From the NCBI RefSeq assembly GCF_000718165.1, contig NZ_JOEY01000020.1, positions 62,001 through 126,000 on the forward strand: 64,000 nt of DNA, written 5' to 3'. Both the position numbers and the translations under genes were made by a program. Numbering within the stretch: the stretch's first letter is position 1; each line of letters begins with the position of its first letter. This document shows, piece by piece, positions 60,604 to 64,000 of the stretch. The notes under the pieces are model-generated. The model saw only the letters and a program-made list of their open reading frames with translations. It made no database searches and was not told where the DNA came from. Source of the stretch: Streptomyces fulvoviolaceus. GTDB lineage: Bacteria; Actinomycetota; Actinomycetes; Streptomycetales; Streptomycetaceae.

Positions 60604-60972
60604 ATGGGCACCGCGGCAAGCTCCGGTTTCAGCACCGAAACGCTGCGCCGGGCCATCGAAGGACACACACCGGCGACTCTTCTGTCGCTCTACGCGGACG
60701 ACGCCGAGATTCGCGTCGTGGACCGCAATACCCAGCCAAGCCAACCCAAGGTCCTGCACGGCCGTGACGAGATCAGCGGCATGCTCAGCGACGTCTACAG
60801 CCGCGACATCAAGGCGCACAAGCTGGAGGAGTGCGTCATACAGGGCGACCGTGCCGCGTTCACCGAGTCCTGCGAGTACTCGGACGGGGTCCGGGTCTTC
60901 GCCGAGTCGATGATCTCGCTGCGCGACGGCAAGATCACCGAACAGACCATGATCCAGGCGTGGGACGAGTAA
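60604..60972 (+). CDS. SnoaL/NTF2-like domain protein
   Basis: 122 residues with a strong AAGGAGG upstream of ATG 60604. It is a single cone-shaped NTF2-like domain: LRRAIEGHTPATLLSLYADDAEIRVVD, LHGRDEISGMLSDV and the C-terminal DGKITEQTMIQAWDE. Members are small enzymes or ligand binders. It stands alone here and its ligand is unknown. Confidence 0.8.
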   Translation: MGTAASSGFSTETLRRAIEGHTPATLLSLYADDAEIRVVDRNTQPSQPKVLHGRDEISGMLSDVYSRDIKAHKLEECVIQGDRAAFTESCEYSDGVRVFAESMISLRDGKITEQTMIQAWDE

Positions 60973-60996
60973 GGAGAAAGCTGCCGGGGGTCCAGA

Positions 60997-61409
60997 TCAC
61001 GACCCGGCTGACCTGGACCTTTTCGGCGCGGACGACGCCGGCACGGCCGCGTCCGGCCCGGATTCGGCTGCCACGACCAGCTTCCGCAGCAGCTCTGCGA
61101 GCGTCTGCCGCTCTGCTGCGGACAGTGCTGCGAGGAGCGCGACGTCACCCGCTTCCTCCGACGCCACGTGCTGCTCGAACACGGCGTTTCCGGCCTCGGT
61201 GAGCCGGACCCGCACCCGTCTGCGGTCGCCGCTCTGATGCGTACGACTGATCAGCCCGGCCTCCTCCAGCGGACCGAGCCGCGCCGACATCGCGCCCCGG
61301 TCAGTCCGAGGTGGTCGGCCAGGAGCGAGGGACCCGCGGTGTACGGCGGACCGAGCCGGCGCAGGGCGTCGTCGATTTCCACGAACTCCTCGCCGCTGCC
61401 CGTGAGTTG
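60997..61409 (-). pseudogene. Broken MarR-family regulator
   Basis: The C-terminal part reads as a MarR winged helix: SARLGPLEEAGLISRTHQSGDRRRVRVRLTEAGN, then a dimerisation helix. The preceding helix-turn part, ALRRLGPPYTAGPSLLADHLGLT, is in a different frame; the break falls in the GC run at 61291-61302 and one missing base would restore LT.GAMSAR. The N-terminal helix expected before it is absent and an in-frame stop lies at 61410-61412. So the gene has lost both its start and its frame, unless the shift is a sequencing error. It overlaps the 5' end of the TPR gene on the other strand. Confidence 0.6.
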
Positions 61410-62198
61410 TCACTGGCAGGAAGGTGGGACCGGGCGCTGCGCCTTCTGGACGCCACGACCTGTGCCGCCCCCGGGGACCGCGCACGCCTCGCCCTGGCGT
61501 CGGCCGAAGTCGCCCTTCAGAGCGACTGGTTCGGCGGTACGGAGCTCACGACCGTCCGTGCCGAGCACGCGGCGAAGGAGTCGCCGGGCCCCGACCGGGA
61601 CCTGGACTTCGTACGGCCGCGGCGCGACTGTCTCCGCCTGCTGCGCAGCGAGGGCACGTTCCGGCCCGGCCCCGAGGGCAAGGATCCCGAGGCACTCTCG
61701 GGGATCCGGCGCAGCGCGATCGACCTGCGCGAAGGCGCCCCCGACGAAGTGCGCCGGGGGTTGGCCTCGATGTACCTCGGGCTGGTCGCCGGACTGATCG
61801 CCGACAACCTCTTCGGCGACCGCGCCGCCTCGCCCGCCCCCTACGAGGCCGCCCTCCACGCCGGCGAGTCGGGCGGCGACGACCTGCTGGTCCGCGGGGC
61901 CCTGCGCCACCTCGGCGACCACGACCACGACGCCGGCGATCACGACCGCGCCCTGGAGCGCCGGCAGCGGGCCACGGCCCTGGGGGCGCGGGCGGGCATG
62001 GTCCCCGGGATGCTGACGCAGCAGATGCTGCTGGCGGTGCCGGCCCGTGGCACGGGTGACGAGGCCGGGGCGACCGCGCTGGCGGCGGCGATCGCCCGCT
62101 GGGCCGAGGCCATCGGTACCGCCCGTATCCACGCTCAGGCGACCGGCCTCCTCCTCGGGGCCGATCCGACGGCACCGCCCCAGGAAGGCGGGTCCTGA
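61311..62198 (+). CDS. TPR-like protein, start uncertain
   Basis: About 295 residues if GTG 61311 is used. The convincing part begins near residue 22 (DFHELLAAARELSLAGRWDRALRLL) and consists of helical repeats: LRHLGDHDHDAGDHDRALERRQRATALG, and DEAGATALAAAIARWAEAIG. Codons before that point coincide with MarR coding on the other strand and are probably not original. No start codon with a ribosome binding site is found at the expected place (GTC GTC before DFHEL); TTG 61407 is a weak alternative. It may be a 5'-truncated gene. Function not known; the repeats suggest protein binding. Confidence 0.6.
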   Translation: MVGQERGTRGVRRTEPAQGVVDFHELLAAARELSLAGRWDRALRLLDATTCAAPGDRARLALASAEVALQSDWFGGTELTTVRAEHAAKESPGPDRDLDFVRPRRDCLRLLRSEGTFRPGPEGKDPEALSGIRRSAIDLREGAPDEVRRGLASMYLGLVAGLIADNLFGDRAASPAPYEAALHAGESGGDDLLVRGALRHLGDHDHDAGDHDRALERRQRATALGARAGMVPGMLTQQMLLAVPARGTGDEAGATALAAAIARWAEAIGTARIHAQATGLLLGADPTAPPQEGGS

Positions 62199-62225
62199 CC
62201 GCCGTAGGGGCTCGGTTAGGCTGGT

Positions 62226-62301
62226 GGCGGGCCGTGACTGGCGCTGAGGTGGAGTACCACCGGGGAGCGGCCCGCACTCTAGATGCCGTGCGCCTGGGCG
62301 A
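62226..62301 (+). promoter_or_regulatory. ZTP riboswitch (pfl motif)
   Basis: The 76-base stretch carries the conserved pfl elements in order: GCGGGCC paired with GGCCCGC (62227-62233 and 62269-62275), CCGTGACTGGCG in the first half, an inner GGTGGAGTACCACC hairpin, CCGGGGAGCGGCC, then the 3' loop GCGCCTGGGC (62290-62299). It binds ZTP/ZMP, which build up when 10-formyl-tetrahydrofolate is short. It lies immediately before folD, a classical target, and its end is 28 bases from the start codon, so control of translation or termination is plausible. Confidence 0.9.
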
Positions 62302-62329
62302 TCCGACCGATTCTGCTCAGGAGTGGATC

Positions 62330-63178
62330 ATGTCTCAGGCCCGGCTCATGGACGGCACCGCGCTCGCCCGGCGCATCGTGGAGGACACCGCGAAGCGGGC
62401 GACCGACCTCACCGAGCGCACGGGACAGGCGCCCTGTCTCGCGACCGTACTGGTCGGCGAGGACCCCGCGTCCGTCACGTACGTCCGTATGAAGCAGAAC
62501 CGCTGCCGCAAGGCCGGCATCGAGTCGCGGCACGTGGAACTTCCCGCGGCCACCACCACCGAGGAACTGGTCGCCACCCTCCGGTCCCTGTCGGACGACC
62601 CCACCGTGCACGGCATCCTGTTGCAGCACCCGATGGGCGCGCACATCGACGAGCGAGCCGCGTTCGAGGCGATCGCGCCTCAGAAGGACGTCGACGGCGT
62701 CACCTTCGCCTCCTTCGCGACCATGAGCTTCGGCCTGCCGGGCTTCGTGTCCTGCACGCCCGGCGGGATCATGCGGCTGCTCGACGAGTACGACGTCGAC
62801 CCGGCCGGCAAGCGCGCGGTGGTCGTCGGCCGCAGTGCGATCCTCGGCAAGCCGGCCGGCATGCTGCTGCTGGCCCGCGACGCCACGGTGACCTACTGCC
62901 ACTCGCGTACGGCGGACCTGTCCGCGGCCGTGCGCGAGGCGGACATCGTCGTCGCCGCCGTGGGCCGGCCGCGGCTCCTCAAGGGCCAGGACATCAAGCC
63001 CGGCGCCGTCGTGATCGACGCCGGCTACAACCCCGGGAACGTCGGCGACGTCGACTTCGACTCCGCCGTGGAGCGGGCCTCGCTGATCACGCCGGTGCCG
63101 GGCGGCGTCGGTCCGATGACGATCGCCACGCTGCTGGAGCAGACCGTGGACGCTGCCGCCCGGCAGCTCGGGGTGTAG
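62330..63178 (+). CDS. folD: Bifunctional methylenetetrahydrofolate dehydrogenase / methenyltetrahydrofolate cyclohydrolase
   Basis: 282 residues. The catalytic Lys lies in TYVRMKQNRCRKAGI (YxxxK), LLQHPMGAHID matches the family QLPLP-type loop, KDVDGVTF follows, and VVVGRSAILGKPAGMLLL binds NADP. It interconverts 5,10-methylene- and 10-formyl-tetrahydrofolate in the cytosol. The variant sequence (QHPMG, TPGGIMRLL) resembles the second FolD type found in actinomycetes. AGGAG lies before ATG 62330; the longer frame from 62234 would run through the riboswitch and is rejected. Confidence 0.93.
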   Translation: MSQARLMDGTALARRIVEDTAKRATDLTERTGQAPCLATVLVGEDPASVTYVRMKQNRCRKAGIESRHVELPAATTTEELVATLRSLSDDPTVHGILLQHPMGAHIDERAAFEAIAPQKDVDGVTFASFATMSFGLPGFVSCTPGGIMRLLDEYDVDPAGKRAVVVGRSAILGKPAGMLLLARDATVTYCHSRTADLSAAVREADIVVAAVGRPRLLKGQDIKPGAVVIDAGYNPGNVGDVDFDSAVERASLITPVPGGVGPMTIATLLEQTVDAAARQLGV

Positions 63179-63187
63179 TTCAGGCCG

Positions 63188-64000
63188 CTACGTCAGCGTC
63201 CACTTCTGGTTGGCGCCGCCGCCGCAGGACCACAGAACCATCTGTGTGCCGTTGGACGTTCCGTTGTTGTAGGCGTCCAGACAGAGACCGGCGTTGACGT
63301 TGGTGAGCGTGCCGTCGCTGTTCACGTTCCACTTCTGGTTGTTCTGGCCGTTGCAGTCCCAGATGACGACCTTGGTGCCGTTGGTGGTGCCGAGGTTGTA
63401 GGCGTCCAGGCACTTGTTGCCGTACACCACGAGTTCCTTGCGGGAGGTGTACGTCCACTGCTGGTTCTGGCCGCCGTTGCAGTCCCACAGCTCGGCTTGG
63501 GTGCCGTTGGTGATCGTGTTGTTGTAGACGTCCAGGCAGCGGCTGGACTGCGTCCCGACGACCAGGTTGGCGTTCGCGCCCGGCTGCGGGCGGACCGTGA
63601 TGTCGGCCAGCGTTGGCGCGCCCGTGAAGGTCAGCGTGTTCGAGGAGCCCTTCGACAGGCCGACCTGGACCGAGATCGTGCCCTGCGAGGAGCCGGTCGG
63701 CGGGAAGGAGACCGTCGTCGAGCCCTGCCCGTTGACCTGGAGGGTCGCGGTGCGGGCGCTGGAGGTGTTGTTGGTGTAGGCGACGTCGACGACCTTGACC
63801 CCGGTGCTCCCGGCGACCACACCGGAGAAGCTCGACGTGCCCGTGTAGGTGCTGCTCGCCGCCTCGGTGCCACCGGTGACCGTGAGCATCACCGATCCGC
63901 CGGCCGGGACGCTGGTGGTGTAACCGGTGCCGTAGGACCCGATGTTGGAGCGGGACCACAGGTCACGGACGGTCGCGGAGGCGTTCGTCAGACCCAGGTC
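63188..64000 (-). CDS. C-terminal part of a secreted glycosidase (alpha-galactosidase-like) with CBM and ricin lectin domains
   Basis: The gene begins beyond the right edge; 270 residues are visible. The first visible part, NASATVRDLWSRSNIG followed by VPAGGSVMLTV, is the C-terminal beta-domain of GH27-type alpha-galactosidases. Then comes a CBM35-like sandwich (VVDVAYTNNTSSARTATLQVNG, LTFTGAPTLADITVRPQ). The C-terminus is a ricin B-type lectin with three repeats: CLDVYNN..QQW, CLDAYNL..QKW and CLDAYNN..QKW. Such enzymes act outside the cell on galactose-containing plant polymers. It ends 9 bases after the folD stop, convergent with it. Confidence 0.85.
   Translation of the reverse strand, partial: DLGLTNASATVRDLWSRSNIGSYGTGYTTSVPAGGSVMLTVTGGTEAASSTYTGTSSFSGVVAGSTGVKVVDVAYTNNTSSARTATLQVNGQGSTTVSFPPTGSSQGTISVQVGLSKGSSNTLTFTGAPTLADITVRPQPGANANLVVGTQSSRCLDVYNNTITNGTQAELWDCNGGQNQQWTYTSRKELVVYGNKCLDAYNLGTTNGTKVVIWDCNGQNNQKWNVNSDGTLTNVNAGLCLDAYNNGTSNGTQMVLWSCGGGANQKWTLT

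Noticed and set aside
61311..61375. Original 5' coding sequence of the TPR gene
   Set aside because: These codons coincide with the MarR reading frames on the opposite strand and do not look like the repeat protein.
1..64000. tRNA, rRNA, insertion sequences, att sites or replication origin
   Set aside because: Read for these and none found; no transposase, integrase, cloverleaf or DnaA-box cluster was recognised.

Overview
The window is chromosomal DNA from a high-GC actinomycete, almost certainly a Streptomyces. The reasons are very strong G/C bias at third codon positions, long spurious ORFs on the opposite strand, GTG/TTG starts, ATGA-type coupled operons, stem-loop terminators without T-tracts, a twin-arginine polysaccharide lyase, mycothiol-linked formaldehyde oxidation and SpoIIE-type phosphatases. 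No tRNA, rRNA, CRISPR array, transposase or integrase was seen.

Region 1 (1-8.0 kb) is mixed housekeeping and regulation: a PMT-like glycosyltransferase, an orphan FhaA-N domain protein, an RpiR regulator, a PP2C/SpoIIE sensor phosphatase and a membrane-anchored peptidoglycan-binding-domain protein. Region 2 (8.1-18.8 kb) is a catabolic locus. It holds a secreted PL8 polysaccharide lyase, a sugar-type ABC importer (binding protein plus two permeases), a D-2-hydroxyacid dehydrogenase, a phosphodiesterase-HAD fusion, an ATP-grasp protein and a DeoR/LacI-hybrid regulator. Related palindromes lie before the lyase, the binding protein and the regulator. Region 3 (18.8-29 kb) has a TetR gene and a DUF35 zinc-ribbon/OB gene sharing an operator-like motif, a Gfo/Idh oxidoreductase, a large secreted alpha/beta hydrolase, a PatB/MalY aminotransferase, a DUF3800-like protein and a membrane-tethered streptogrisin-like protease. 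Region 4 (29-35 kb) is a second sugar ABC locus under a ROK repressor. Region 5 (35-41.6 kb) contains an L,D-transpeptidase, an MFS exporter, two SDRs, DUF4180 and the mycothiol-dependent formaldehyde pair (MscR plus MBL hydrolase).

Region 6 (41.7-46.2 kb) is the most unusual part. It is a cytokinin-type cluster resembling the Rhodococcus fas operon: Tzs/FasD-like isopentenyltransferase, FasE-like cytokinin dehydrogenase, and a LOG (FasF-like) phosphoribohydrolase fused to a FabD/PKS-type acyltransferase. A truncated FasC/transketolase-like gene diverges from it, and an ABC exporter follows it.

Region 7 (48-60.1 kb) is an iron region. A FhuF-type reductase and a FecCD-FecCD-ATPase-binding protein operon diverge around two DmdR/IdeR iron boxes. 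They are followed by five overlapping genes (ATP-grasp, NIS synthetase, MFS, NIS synthetase, PLP decarboxylase) in the same order as vibrioferrin pvsABCDE. Region 8 (60.1-64 kb) has small genes, a broken MarR gene abutting a TPR protein, folD behind a ZTP (pfl) riboswitch, and the 3' end of a secreted glycosidase with a ricin-type lectin domain.

All calls come from reading the sequence. Homology statements are recognition of family motifs, not database searches.
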